From assembly GCA_050179135.1 (NCBI GenBank), contig JBFXFK010000029.1:1-37488 (forward strand): a DNA stretch of 37,488 nucleotides, in the 5' to 3' direction. This document shows, in pieces, positions 16,200 through 24,529 of this stretch (positions are counted from its first letter, which is position 1; each line of letters opens with the position of its first letter). The notes beneath the pieces are model-generated. The model was not told where the DNA came from. It did not search any database and was given only the letters and a program-made list of their open reading frames with translations. This DNA is from UBA4064 sp050179135 (GTDB taxonomy: Bacteria > Desulfobacterota > Desulfobacteria > Desulfobacterales > Desulfatirhabdiaceae). A program made the translations under genes and the position numbers.

Positions 16200-17204
16200 C
16201 TATTTCACGCTGATACGGGGGTTGATAACCGCGTAAAGCACATCCACGGACAGGTTTATCAGGACAAAAACCCCGGCGATGAAAATCGTCCCGCCCTGAA
16301 TGACCATGTAATCCCGCTGCATGACCGCATCAAACATCCATTTACCCACACCAGGCCAGGCAAAAATGGTCTCGGTCAGGATTGCGCCGCCCATCAGGAT
16401 ACCGAACTGAAGGCCAATGGTGGTCACAACCGGAATCAGGGCATTCCGGAATGCATGTTTGAAAATAACGGTCGTATGGGAAAGGCCCTTGGCCTTGGCC
16501 GTTTTGATATAGTCCTGACGCAGTACATCCAGCATGCTGGACCGGGTCATCCGGGCCACAATCGCCATGGGAATGGTACTGAGCGTAATGGCCGGAAGGG
16601 TCAGATGCCAGATCACATCCTTGAATGCCGTCCAGTTCCGTGTCAGGATGGCATCGATGACATAAAAATTGGTGATGGTTTCCAGATCGACGCCGATGGT
16701 CAGTCTGCCCGACATGGGAAGCCATCCCAGAACCAGGGAAAAAATCAGCATCAGCACCAGACCCAGCCAAAAAATGGGCATGCTGACGCCGATCAGGGCG
16801 CCAATCATGCTGAGATAATCAAAAATGGAATATTGCCGGGTTGCCGAAACCACGCCCAAAATGATCCCCAGAAAACAACTGATGATCATGGCTGCCAGGG
16901 ACAGTTCGATGGTCGCTGGAAACCGTTGCGCGATTTCGGTCCAGACTTTCTCCCGGGTCCGGATGGTTTCCCCCAGATCAAGGGTGATCAGCCGTTTCAG
17001 GAACAGGCCATATTGCTCGTGCAGAGGTTTGTTGAGCCCGAGATACTCCCGCATTTCGGTCAGTGCCTGTTCGTTGGCCCGTTCCCCAAGAAGCAGTTCC
17101 GCCGGATCACCGGGGGTGATATGGAGCATCAGGAAAACGATGATCGAAACCCCCAGAAGCGTCGGGAAGATCATCAGAATTCGTCTGAGTATAAATGAAA
17201 CCAT
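16200..17204 (-). CDS. dppB: Oligo/dipeptide ABC transporter permease (DppB type)
   Basis: 334-residue inner-membrane permease. N-terminus MVSFILRRILMIFPTLLGVS followed by 'FLMLHITPGDPAELLLG', the hallmark of DppB/OppB proteins, then about six transmembrane helices and the EAA loop 'YIKTAKAKGLSHTTVIFKHA'. The C-terminus has the usual 'DVLYAVINPRI'. It follows dppA after 86 bases that contain a strong hairpin, so dppA is probably expressed above the level of the permeases. Confidence 0.93.
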   Translation of the reverse strand: MVSFILRRILMIFPTLLGVSIIVFLMLHITPGDPAELLLGERANEQALTEMREYLGLNKPLHEQYGLFLKRLITLDLGETIRTREKVWTEIAQRFPATIELSLAAMIISCFLGIILGVVSATRQYSIFDYLSMIGALIGVSMPIFWLGLVLMLIFSLVLGWLPMSGRLTIGVDLETITNFYVIDAILTRNWTAFKDVIWHLTLPAITLSTIPMAIVARMTRSSMLDVLRQDYIKTAKAKGLSHTTVIFKHAFRNALIPVVTTIGLQFGILMGGAILTETIFAWPGVGKWMFDAVMQRDYMVIQGGTIFIAGVFVLINLSVDVLYAVINPRISVK

Positions 17205-17241
17205 GACTGCGCCGTTGTGTTGTTATGGTATTGCCGGAGAA

Positions 17242-17269
17242 GCCCCGAAGTGTATCAACACTTCGGGGC
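17242..17269 (-). promoter_or_regulatory. Intercistronic hairpin between dppA and dppB
   Basis: Perfect 12-bp stem GCCCCGAAGTGT / ACACTTCGGGGC with the 4-base loop ATCA. There is no T run after it, so it more likely protects the dppA message from 3' exonucleases than terminates transcription. Confidence 0.7.
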
Positions 17270-17290
17270 GACGGGATGAAAATATACTGT

Positions 17291-18898
17291 CTATTCCAGC
17301 CAGACATCTTTCATTCGAACTGATGAGGTCGGGTGAAGCTTGAAGTTTTTGACATTTTTCAGAGCCGGCCAGATCACGGTCGAATGGGCAATCGAAATAA
17401 CCGAACATTCATCATGGATGAGCTGAAGGGCCTTTTGATAAATTTCGGTCCGTTTGGCCTGATCGATCGTCTGCTTTCCCTGAAGCATGAGATTATGATA
17501 TTCTTCATTTTTCCACTGGGTGCGAACCTGGGGAGATGCCAGGCCATCAAACAGGACAGCCAGAAAATTGTCCGGATCACCGTTGTCGCCGGTCCATCCG
17601 AGCTGGAAGAGATCCATGTCTTCGGGCTGTTCTTTCTGCCGTTTCAGATAGGTTCCCCAGTCATAACTGACAATTCGGGCCTTGATGCCGACTTTGGCCA
17701 GGTCCGAAATCATGGCGACGCCAACCTTCAACCCTTCCGGATTGTAGGGTCTGGCAACGGGCATGGACCAGAGCGTAATTTCGGGCAGGCCGTTTCCTTC
17801 GGGAAAACCCGCCAGCGCCAGTTCTTTTTTGGCGGCTTCGGGATCGAATGCATAATCCTGAATCGCATCGTTGTATCCCCACATGGTGGGTGGAATCGGA
17901 TTCTTGGCAACCTGGCCCATTCCCTGATAGATATTGTCAACAATGGCTTTTTTGTTGATGGCCAGTGCAATGGCCTTTCTCATATGAACATTCTGCCAGA
18001 GTGGTTTGGTGTGATTGAAAGACAGATAACCGATGTTCATGCCGGGCTGGGTGGGAAGATACAGGCTGGGGTCTTTGGCTGCCATGGGAATATCAGCCGC
18101 ATTGGGAAACTGACAGATATGAATGCCGCCGGATTTGAGTTCAAGGAATCGGACGGAATTATCCGGAATGGCCCTGAAGACAACCTTGTCCAGATAGGGA
18201 CCGCCTGTTTTGCCGTGGTATTCGGTATTTCGTTCCAGAACAATCTGATCATCCTTGACCCATTTGACAAATTTGAACGGACCGGTTCCCACCGGATTTC
18301 GAATAAATTCCTTGGGATTTTTCATGAATGCCGTCGGGCTGATGATATCGGCAAAATCCATTCCCATGTTGGCCAGAAATGGGGCTTCAACCCGTTTCAA
18401 TTTAAAAACCACGGTATGATCGTCAACTGCCTCGATGCTGTCAACCGTGTTATCCATCTCCATGGTGACCCAGTATTCCGGCGTTCTTTCCTGAGCCGGA
18501 ATGTCCCAGCCTTTTCCAACAAACTTCAGCTTCCGTTCTTTCATCTGGCGGCCCAGTGAAAAAACAACCGCATCGGCATTGAAGGGTGTGCCGTCATGAA
18601 ATTTGACGCCTTTTTTCAGATGAAAGGTGTAGGTCTTTCCATCGGCAGCAATATCCCAGGACTCCGCAAGACCTGGCTCGATGAGCGTCGATTCGTCCGC
18701 ATACTCGACCAGGGCTTCCAGGACATTGTCGCATACCATGAACGAGTTGCCATCGGTTTCATAGGCCGGATCAAGTCCCACACTGTCACCACCACGGCCA
18801 AAAATGAAAGTTCCCCCTTTTTTGGGCTCTGCCGCCAGTGCAGATGCCGTCAGTGCAAACAACAGCAGGGTCAAAACGATTGTGATTTTCTTTGCCAT
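17291..18898 (-). CDS. dppA: Periplasmic oligo/dipeptide-binding protein (SBP_bac_5)
   Basis: 535-residue solute-binding protein. Start at ATG 18898, directly behind AAGGAGG; a longer frame exists but would spoil the signal peptide MAKKITIVLTLLLFALTASA, cleaved near ALA-AEP. Family stretches: GGTFIFGRGGDSVGLDPAYE, TYTFHLKKGVKFHDGTPFNA, NPVGTGPFKFVKW, VRKAIALAINKKAIVDNIYQG-like 'MRKAIALAINKKAIV', and 'LFQLGWTGDNGDPDNFL'. The last motif is typical of DppA/OppA-type proteins. It binds peptides outside the membrane and hands them to DppBC. First gene of the dppABCDF operon. Confidence 0.93.
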   Translation of the reverse strand: MAKKITIVLTLLLFALTASALAAEPKKGGTFIFGRGGDSVGLDPAYETDGNSFMVCDNVLEALVEYADESTLIEPGLAESWDIAADGKTYTFHLKKGVKFHDGTPFNADAVVFSLGRQMKERKLKFVGKGWDIPAQERTPEYWVTMEMDNTVDSIEAVDDHTVVFKLKRVEAPFLANMGMDFADIISPTAFMKNPKEFIRNPVGTGPFKFVKWVKDDQIVLERNTEYHGKTGGPYLDKVVFRAIPDNSVRFLELKSGGIHICQFPNAADIPMAAKDPSLYLPTQPGMNIGYLSFNHTKPLWQNVHMRKAIALAINKKAIVDNIYQGMGQVAKNPIPPTMWGYNDAIQDYAFDPEAAKKELALAGFPEGNGLPEITLWSMPVARPYNPEGLKVGVAMISDLAKVGIKARIVSYDWGTYLKRQKEQPEDMDLFQLGWTGDNGDPDNFLAVLFDGLASPQVRTQWKNEEYHNLMLQGKQTIDQAKRTEIYQKALQLIHDECSVISIAHSTVIWPALKNVKNFKLHPTSSVRMKDVWLE

Positions 18899-19214
18899 CA
18901 AGTCCTCCTTTTCTAGTGGGTAAGGTTGAAAATACAGCCATATCAGGCAACATCTTCCTGAAAACACCGTTCACGACAGAACGGCAATTCTTCAGAAAGG
19001 TCAATTCACAACATGATGAGGATAAATTCGGATCAGGCGGATAAAACAGCTCGCAAAAATATGGTTTGAGGGCTATCAAATTAATGAAGCATTGTCAAAA
19101 TATATCGATATCGTGTTCCCGATTTGAATAAACTTGGATTTCAATTTAAATATAAAAGGGTTATACGCCATCTATGAATAAACTTTCCGGAATTGTCTTT
19201 CCTGCAGGCAATGG
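18899..19214. other. Leader/promoter region of the dpp operon
   Basis: The dppA ribosome site AAGGAGG lies at its left end. A small hairpin CCGTTC/GAACGG (18967-18984) and, on the minus strand, a TTGACA (19093-19098) without a good -10 partner are visible, as is a palindrome ATATCGATAT. No gene is seen. No convincing terminator for the upstream paaK-like gene is visible. Confidence 0.35.
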
Positions 19215-20522
19215 TTACACAATTTCATCCTGAATCCGGTTGTCAAACACCCGTTTGCTTTTCCGCTCGGATCGGGGTAACGATCCATAGGGTGCGATTT
19301 CAACCAGGGGGGTTACCAGGACCTTGCGTTTGACCTGATAAATCAGATTCCGGGCAAGAATCTCATTTTGATCTTCTCCGGTTTCCCTTGCCCGTTCCAC
19401 GACAATACGCATCACCCCGCGCTCGGAATCGTCCCGGTACAGATGAATCTGATATTCGGATCCCAAGCCGGAAATGGTCGAAATGATCTGGTCAATTGTG
19501 GAGGGGTAGATATTCACCGCCCGGAATTTGAACATGTCATCGGTTCGGCCCCGGATTCTGGAATGCCTCGGCAGAATCGACCCGCAGGTGCAGGGTCCGG
19601 GAATGATTCGGGTGATATCCCGGGTACGGTATCGAATCAGGGGAACCGCCTCTTTGCACAGTGTGGTGACCACCATTTCACCCCATTCCCCTTCCGGAAC
19701 CGGTTTGAGCGTATCCGGATCGATAATTTCCAGAATATAATAATCTCCCCAGTAATGAATGCAGTCATGATCCGGACATTCGATTCCGGTTCCGGGTCCA
19801 TAAAGCTCGGTCATGCCGGGAATATCAAACAATTCCGCATTGCCCAAAAGCTCGGATATTTTTTTGCGCATGGACACAGAGGCCCGCTCCGAACCATAAA
19901 TGACCTTTTTCAGATTGATCTGATTGATCAGCCCCCGCCGGTTCACCTCTTCTGCCATCAGAAGCCCCATTGACGCGGTACAGCACAATACCGTAGGCTG
20001 AAGGTCCACCAGAAACTGGCATTGCATGTCCACATTTCCGGGACCGATTGGAAGGGCCATGGCGCCCAATTTTTCACATCCCAGTTGAAAGCCGATGCCG
20101 GCCGTCCATACGCCATACCCCACCGCAATCTGAACCCGGTCGGATTCATTGACCCCCGCCATTTCATAGGCCCGTGCAAAAAAGTGGCGCCAGTCATCCA
20201 CATCCTTTTGCGTATAGCAGAGATTTTTCCGTTTGCCTGTTGTGCCACTGCTGGAATGAATTCGAACAATTTTTTCAAATGGAACCGATCTCAGCGGAAA
20301 CGGATATCCATCCCGAAGATCGTCAGCCGAGGTGAACGGCAGTTTTTGAAGATCTGAAAGGGTCCGGATATTCCCGGGAACAATACCTGCCCCATCAAGC
20401 TTGGCCCGATATTCCGGCGAGTGCTGAAAGGCATGGGCAACCGTCCATTGGAGGCCCTTGAGCTGATGGGCATTCAGTTCGTCAACAGAATGAATGTCAG
20501 GCATGAATCGATAATTCGGCAT
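19215..20522 (-). CDS. Phenylacetate-CoA ligase-type AMP-forming acyl-CoA ligase (PaaK family)
   Basis: 435-residue ligase with the compact PaaK layout. ATG 20522 is chosen because AAAAGGA lies 7 bases upstream; the frame extends 6 codons to a TTG. Motifs: ATP loop IHSSSGTTGKRK, 'VGYGVWTAGIGFQLG', 'YGSERASVSMRKKI', 'DIPGMTELYGPGTGIEC' and the hinge 'RIRGRTDDMFKFRAVNIYPS'. It activates an aromatic or other carboxylic acid with ATP and CoA. Cysteines in 'CPDHDCIHYW' and 'CTCGS' recall the metal-site insert of this family. It is preceded by a GNAT gene after 14 bases (same transcript). Exact acid unknown, so I give no gene symbol. Confidence 0.9.
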   Translation of the reverse strand: MPNYRFMPDIHSVDELNAHQLKGLQWTVAHAFQHSPEYRAKLDGAGIVPGNIRTLSDLQKLPFTSADDLRDGYPFPLRSVPFEKIVRIHSSSGTTGKRKNLCYTQKDVDDWRHFFARAYEMAGVNESDRVQIAVGYGVWTAGIGFQLGCEKLGAMALPIGPGNVDMQCQFLVDLQPTVLCCTASMGLLMAEEVNRRGLINQINLKKVIYGSERASVSMRKKISELLGNAELFDIPGMTELYGPGTGIECPDHDCIHYWGDYYILEIIDPDTLKPVPEGEWGEMVVTTLCKEAVPLIRYRTRDITRIIPGPCTCGSILPRHSRIRGRTDDMFKFRAVNIYPSTIDQIISTISGLGSEYQIHLYRDDSERGVMRIVVERARETGEDQNEILARNLIYQVKRKVLVTPLVEIAPYGSLPRSERKSKRVFDNRIQDEIV

Positions 20523-20536
20523 GATGATGTCCTTTT

Positions 20537-21052
20537 TCAATCAAATCGCAATGCTTGTAACGCGTTTTCAGATCCCGGGTTTTCCAGTTCTTTTCCGGTC
20601 AGCCGATAAACCGTCCACCCATTCATGGGAAAGGCCCCCAGACTTTCATAGAACTGAATGGCAGACCGGTTCCAGTCCAGAACCGCCCATTCCAGCCGCC
20701 CACAGTCCCGCTCTTTCACAATGCCGGCAAGACGGGAAAACATGGCCTTTCCCATTCCTTTGCCACGAAATGCCTTTTTGACATATAGATCTTCGATATA
20801 GATGCCCGGTTTTCCCAGAAAGGTGGAAAAATTATGAAAAAACAGGGCATATGCGATATCCTGGCCTTTGTAGCTGCCGATCAGAACTTCCGCTGTTTTT
20901 CGGTTTCCGAACAGGGAATTTTCCAGAATGCTTTCAGTGGCAACCACTTCATCCAGAAGTTTTTCATATTTCGCCAAATCGCAAATCAGGGCAAGTATCA
21001 GGGGAATATCAGATGGTGTTGCAAACCGGATGGATATATCAGGATTGGTCAT
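20537..21052 (-). CDS. GNAT-family N-acetyltransferase
   Basis: 171-residue acetyltransferase. It starts ISIRFATPSDIPLILALICD, has 'IYIEDLYVKKAFRGKGMGKAMF' with the acetyl-CoA pyrophosphate loop R-G-K-G-M-G-K, and 'LEWAVLDWNRSAIQFYESLGA' near the end. The sequence is closest to the diamine/spermidine acetyltransferase-like branch, in which the amine substrate varies widely. It lies 14 bases upstream of the paaK-like gene, so both are likely cotranscribed; a functional link is not obvious. Confidence 0.88.
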   Translation of the reverse strand: MTNPDISIRFATPSDIPLILALICDLAKYEKLLDEVVATESILENSLFGNRKTAEVLIGSYKGQDIAYALFFHNFSTFLGKPGIYIEDLYVKKAFRGKGMGKAMFSRLAGIVKERDCGRLEWAVLDWNRSAIQFYESLGAFPMNGWTVYRLTGKELENPGSENALQALRFD

Positions 21053-21172
21053 GTTTGGTGGTATTTCTTCCTTATCAGGCCGATCGCAGAAAATATTGTA
21101 CCTTTGTGGATAATAGTCCGCAGTTCATTTTATTGGCCCTGGACATTGACATGAACCACTTGGCGTATTTGT

Positions 21173-21192
21173 AAAAATAAGCCAAAATGGCT
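21173..21192 (-). terminator. Weak terminator downstream of the secreted-protein gene
   Basis: Stem AGCCA/TGGCT with a three-base loop; on the minus strand it is followed by TATTTTTAC. It lies 65 bases past the stop of the 21257-21880 gene. Confidence 0.4.
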
Positions 21193-21256
21193 GTAAAAAT
21201 GAACAGGGCCAGAATGTTCTGCCAAACCGCCTGTCATCAGCCATCTGTAAACCGAT

Positions 21257-21880
21257 TTATTGTTTGGAAACACTTGTCAACTGGGTCGCTTTGGACGTTC
21301 CGGCGCCACCTTTTGCAGTCGCTTCCCCGGTCCCGCTGAGACCCACCATAGTTTGACTGTAGAACAATCCTTTTCCATTTCCACTGGCATCAACCGTCAG
21401 TTCAATCATGCCCATTGACGCTCCCTTGCCGGAAACATTTTCAGCGCCGGATCCATACAGGGGCTTTGCTGTCAGGATGGAAATGGTGTATTTCCCGCCG
21501 ACAGAACGGGAGGACGCCATATTGATGGGAATACTTTTGCCACTGATCTGAATCGAACCATGATTAAAGGTTTTGAGTGTTTCCAAAAACTTCAGGGGAT
21601 CATTCTGGACTGCCATCAACTGGTCAAGTTCTGCTTTCGCTGAATAACTCGCCAATTGAATGGTAATAGTGTTTCCGGCTCCGGCTCCGGTTGTTGCCGA
21701 TTGCTTCATTCTGCCTTTTGGGGCCGCATCGTCACCACCTGCTGCTGCGCCTTTTCCCTTTATACTCGACTGGCCGGTGGTAGCGACATAGGTGCCCAGC
21801 GGCGCCTGGGCATAGACCGCTGTAACAATGAAACAGAAAATGAATCCGATGATCATGAAACCAATACGTGATGTTTTCAT
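21257..21880 (-). CDS. Secreted protein of unknown function
   Basis: 207 residues. ATG 21880 is preceded by AAGGAGG. The N-terminus is a clear signal peptide (hydrophobic run IGFMIIGFIFCFIVTAVYA, cleavage near AYA-QA). The mature protein is small-residue rich, with a Gly/Ala/Lys-rich segment 'IKGKGAAAGGDDAAPKGRMK', a central part with 'TITIQLASYSAKAELDQLMA', and a beta-like C-terminal half. It has no cysteine after the signal, so it is not a lipoprotein. 'SIQISGKSIPINMASSRSVG' and 'KYTISILTAKPLY' suggest a beta-sandwich. I do not recognise the family. Confidence 0.75.
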   Translation of the reverse strand: MKTSRIGFMIIGFIFCFIVTAVYAQAPLGTYVATTGQSSIKGKGAAAGGDDAAPKGRMKQSATTGAGAGNTITIQLASYSAKAELDQLMAVQNDPLKFLETLKTFNHGSIQISGKSIPINMASSRSVGGKYTISILTAKPLYGSGAENVSGKGASMGMIELTVDASGNGKGLFYSQTMVGLSGTGEATAKGGAGTSKATQLTSVSKQ

Positions 21881-22091
21881 TGAATCCTCCTTATAATTAA
21901 GAGATTGATAATTCAGATCGGTCATGGGCAGACAGCTCTGTTATTCTTCTAAACTTTTCCAGGCAGTCTTTCAATAATAAATTAATTGCCAGATCATCTC
22001 CGCATAGATGATACAGTTTGAAACTGGATCCAAAAGTCCGGTATCGATATATCTGAATGGAAGCCCGATTTATGAATTCCACGATTTGAAA

Positions 22092-22119
22092 TTGACAAAT
22101 ACGCATTCGTATTTAAAAT
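22092..22119 (+). promoter_or_regulatory. Promoter of the rubredoxin gene with an operator-like palindrome in its spacer
   Basis: TTGACA (22092-22097) and TAAAAT (22114-22119) are 16 bases apart; both are near consensus. The spacer is filled by AAATACG-CATT-CGTATTT (22097-22114), a perfect 7-bp dyad, in the position expected for a repressor site. The rubredoxin ATG is 85 bases downstream. Confidence 0.6.
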
Positions 22120-22203
22120 AAACCCAGTCTGACAGAACAGTTTTGGGAATGGAATCCGAATTTTCATATCGTATCAAATCATTTTTGCAACAAGGAGGAT
22201 TTA

Positions 22204-22359
22204 ATGGACAAATACGAATGCCCCTGTGGCTATGTGTATGATCCGGCAATCGGTGATCCGGAAAACGGCATTGCGGCGGGAACCGCTTTTTCGGACCTCC
22301 CGGAAGACTGGGTCTGCCCAAAATGCGGTGCCGAAAAACAGTTTTTCGAAAAAGTTTGA
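22204..22359 (+). CDS. Rubredoxin with a C-X-C first knuckle
   Basis: 51-residue iron protein for single-electron transfer, for example to oxygen- or superoxide-reducing enzymes. An AAGGAGG five bases upstream fixes the start. Sequence MDKYECPCGYVYDPAIGDPE then NGIAAGTAFSDLPEDWVCPK and CGAEKQFFEKV. Iron ligands would be C6, C8, C38 and C41. Classical rubredoxins have C-X2-C-G in the first knuckle; here one residue is missing (C-P-C-G), while the second knuckle CPKCG is normal. The rest fits the family closely. It stands alone with its own promoter, divergent from the secreted-protein gene. Confidence 0.93.
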   Translation: MDKYECPCGYVYDPAIGDPENGIAAGTAFSDLPEDWVCPKCGAEKQFFEKV

Positions 22360-22379
22360 CCCGGAGAAATATCTGACGA

Positions 22380-22419
22380 CAGGCGGCGCACCGGCGTGAT
22401 CATCCGGTTTTGCCGCCTG
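22380..22419 (+). terminator. Hairpin downstream of rubredoxin
   Basis: Stem CAGGCGGC / GCCGCCTG with an inner CCGG/CCGG pairing, 20 bases past the rubredoxin stop. A T-rich tail is lacking, so it is a possible terminator or end-protecting structure. Confidence 0.5.
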
Positions 22420-22517
22420 CCCGTCAGCCTCGTTTTACCGCCAAGACAACACCCTGCTGATAGATTGATTTTGTTTCACTCCCGCCCGTGTTGGAAGTTC
22501 GGGCATATCCCAAGCAG

Positions 22518-23993
22518 TTATTCAGCATATCTTTTGATATATTCTTTTACGCGTACTTTTTTCAGTGTTCGCTGAGAACTCATGTAGCGGACTGTTCCAA
22601 AAACCGGTCGTTCCGGTCCCCAGGCCCGGTCATAACGACCCAGAACCCAAAATATGCCTGAATAAGAATTGGGATCCCTGCCATCCAGGGCATACCGGTT
22701 GTTGAGCTCAATCATAATCGATAACGCCGCCTCAGGGGACTTTGACCAGTGAAGAATTTTCTTGCCCCACAGCATCCTCAGATAATTGTGAATCCGTCCT
22801 TCCCGAACAAGCTGATTCTGGGCGGCATTCCACAATGAATCATGGGTTTTTGCATTTTCAAAAACCGCCATTTCATAGTCATGTGGCCGTTGATCCGTGG
22901 AATGTTTTGATAATGTTGCCCTGACCCATCCTGGCAGGGTGTCATACCGGTCATAATTCTCCTGCATGAAGCATCGATTGAAGCCTATTTCCCGCCAGAC
23001 AATCAGCTCCTCCAAAAAAGCCTCGGCGCCATCCGTCATCCCCCAAAACCCGGAGGCCTTTCCGGTTACCTTTTTGCTCAGGCGATTGCGTGACCAGGAT
23101 TCCCGCTGAAACACGCTGTTGAGTATTTCATGGCTTGAAATAAATCCAAAATGCAGATATGGAGATAACTGACTGGTTGAATCCATATCCGGATGATTTC
23201 TTGTCAGGTGACAGGTTTCCAGGGTATTCAGAAAAGACGACAGTTTTTCACATGCTGCGGGCTGTCCTCCCATGTGATTCACCGGATTTATTGCGTGATT
23301 GATGGGAAGCGTATTTAAAAAATCCGGTAATGCATTCTCATCCAATTGATGCACAGTTGACGGGGGCCATTGTGCCATGATGTCATTTGGAAGTGCTTCG
23401 CGATGCGGCAACCTGTCCACACGCAGCACATCTGCATCCGGCATGCAATGGATATGATCCGGCAGGTGTTTTTGGAGCCATCTGCGAAATGAATACGCGG
23501 TAGTAAACATCTGCTCCATTGACCGGAGTGGTATGATGCCGTTGGAATCGATCAGCTCCAGCCTGACCGGACAGATGCGGGAAGCGGCCCGGATCATGTT
23601 GGGCAGAAAAAAACAGGGATAATCGTCGGTCACCACAATGCTGGCCTCGCGGGAGAGGGCTTTCAGCAGACCCTTGCCGCTGTGCAGCCGGGTTTCGACA
23701 TACGGATAGTAATGAATCCGCGTATTCTGAAATGCCTGATGATTGCATTTCATCCCCTGAAGAATGAAGGTATGGAAGCGGTCACAGGCCCAGGGATAAT
23801 CACAGCGAAGGGCCTCGAGAACAACCAGGGGCTTTTGCAGCTTTACAGACAGTTCAACGGCCCGCTGAAGCGAGAAATTGAAATACGGTCGCCTGAATGC
23901 GGTCATCCAGTACAGGACAAATCGGCCGTCTGGCGCAATTGGTGCGTCATTGGCTGACCGAATGCGAATGCCGGGAACCGATCTGCTGTTCAT
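22518..23993 (-). CDS. Class II deoxyribodipyrimidine photolyase
   Basis: 491-residue light-driven enzyme that splits cyclobutane pyrimidine dimers using FADH. I take ATG 23993 as start because the preceding 41 codons run into the divergent gene and lack family sequence. Class II marks: 'WMTAFRRPYFNFSLQRAVEL' at the N-terminal antenna domain, 'ELIVWREIGFNRCF', 'THDSLWNAAQNQLVREGRIH', 'NYLRMLWGKKILHWSKSPEA', 'LNNRYALDGRDPNSYSGIFW' and 'WGPERPVFGTVRYMS'. The FAD-binding residues in the helical domain are in place. It is divergent from a flavin split-barrel gene and an SDR-DUF2867 gene, a grouping I associate with light/oxidative stress. Confidence 0.92.
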   Translation of the reverse strand: MNSRSVPGIRIRSANDAPIAPDGRFVLYWMTAFRRPYFNFSLQRAVELSVKLQKPLVVLEALRCDYPWACDRFHTFILQGMKCNHQAFQNTRIHYYPYVETRLHSGKGLLKALSREASIVVTDDYPCFFLPNMIRAASRICPVRLELIDSNGIIPLRSMEQMFTTAYSFRRWLQKHLPDHIHCMPDADVLRVDRLPHREALPNDIMAQWPPSTVHQLDENALPDFLNTLPINHAINPVNHMGGQPAACEKLSSFLNTLETCHLTRNHPDMDSTSQLSPYLHFGFISSHEILNSVFQRESWSRNRLSKKVTGKASGFWGMTDGAEAFLEELIVWREIGFNRCFMQENYDRYDTLPGWVRATLSKHSTDQRPHDYEMAVFENAKTHDSLWNAAQNQLVREGRIHNYLRMLWGKKILHWSKSPEAALSIMIELNNRYALDGRDPNSYSGIFWVLGRYDRAWGPERPVFGTVRYMSSQRTLKKVRVKEYIKRYAE

Positions 23994-24028
23994 AAACCAT
24001 CTTTCCCTTAACCCGAAATACAGGTTGC

Positions 24029-24529
24029 ATGATGATAAACCAAATGAAGGCGATACTGAAGGCAAATGCAATGGGTGTTTTGGCAACCAGCTCAGACACC
24101 GTCCCCCATTGTTCATTGATGGCCTATATCACGAATGATGAAGGGGATCGACTGTTTTTTGTCACACTGAAAGAGACACGGAAATACCGGACAATCCGTC
24201 AGAATCCATGCGTCAGTTTTCTGGTGGACACCCGCATGTCCCATAAAGATCGCCAGGCGATCCAGGCATTGACCGTTTCCGGAAAATGCGCACCGGTGAC
24301 GGATATGAATACGGCTTCGCGGCTTCTGGTTGAAATGGCCCAACAGCACCCCCATCTGAATGAAATCATGCATCATCCGGATGTTGCGGTTCTGGAATTC
24401 CGGATTGAATCCATGCAGTTGCTGAAGGGCCCGGTGGAGCAGCATGTGCAACAGCTCAATCCGTCAATCGATTCGCTTCAGGAAACACATGATGCAATGG
24501 ACATAGCCCGGAGAGTCATCCATGACTGA
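24029..24529 (+). CDS. Pyridoxamine 5'-phosphate oxidase-like FMN-binding split-barrel protein
   Basis: 166-residue protein: 'ANAMGVLATSSDTVPHCSLM', 'AYITNDEGDRLFFVTLKETR', 'KYRTIRQNPCVSFLVD' and 'FRIESMQLL' follow the split-barrel pattern used for FMN, F420 or haem binding. It is unlikely to be the true PNP oxidase, since the family is broad. ATG 24029 or the in-frame ATG at 24044 may be the start; neither has a good ribosome site. It begins 35 bases from the divergent photolyase start, and its stop overlaps the next gene by 8 bases. Confidence 0.8.
   Translation: MMINQMKAILKANAMGVLATSSDTVPHCSLMAYITNDEGDRLFFVTLKETRKYRTIRQNPCVSFLVDTRMSHKDRQAIQALTVSGKCAPVTDMNTASRLLVEMAQQHPHLNEIMHHPDVAVLEFRIESMQLLKGPVEQHVQQLNPSIDSLQETHDAMDIARRVIHD

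Noticed and set aside
16128..17198. Long open frame (356 codons) on the plus strand opposite dppB/dppC
   Set aside because: It is a mirror of two well-supported permease genes, with His/Gln/Asn/Gly-rich low-quality protein and no ribosome binding site.
17333..18559. Long open frame (408 codons) on the plus strand opposite dppA
   Set aside because: Shadow of the binding-protein gene; no ribosome site and no recognisable domain.
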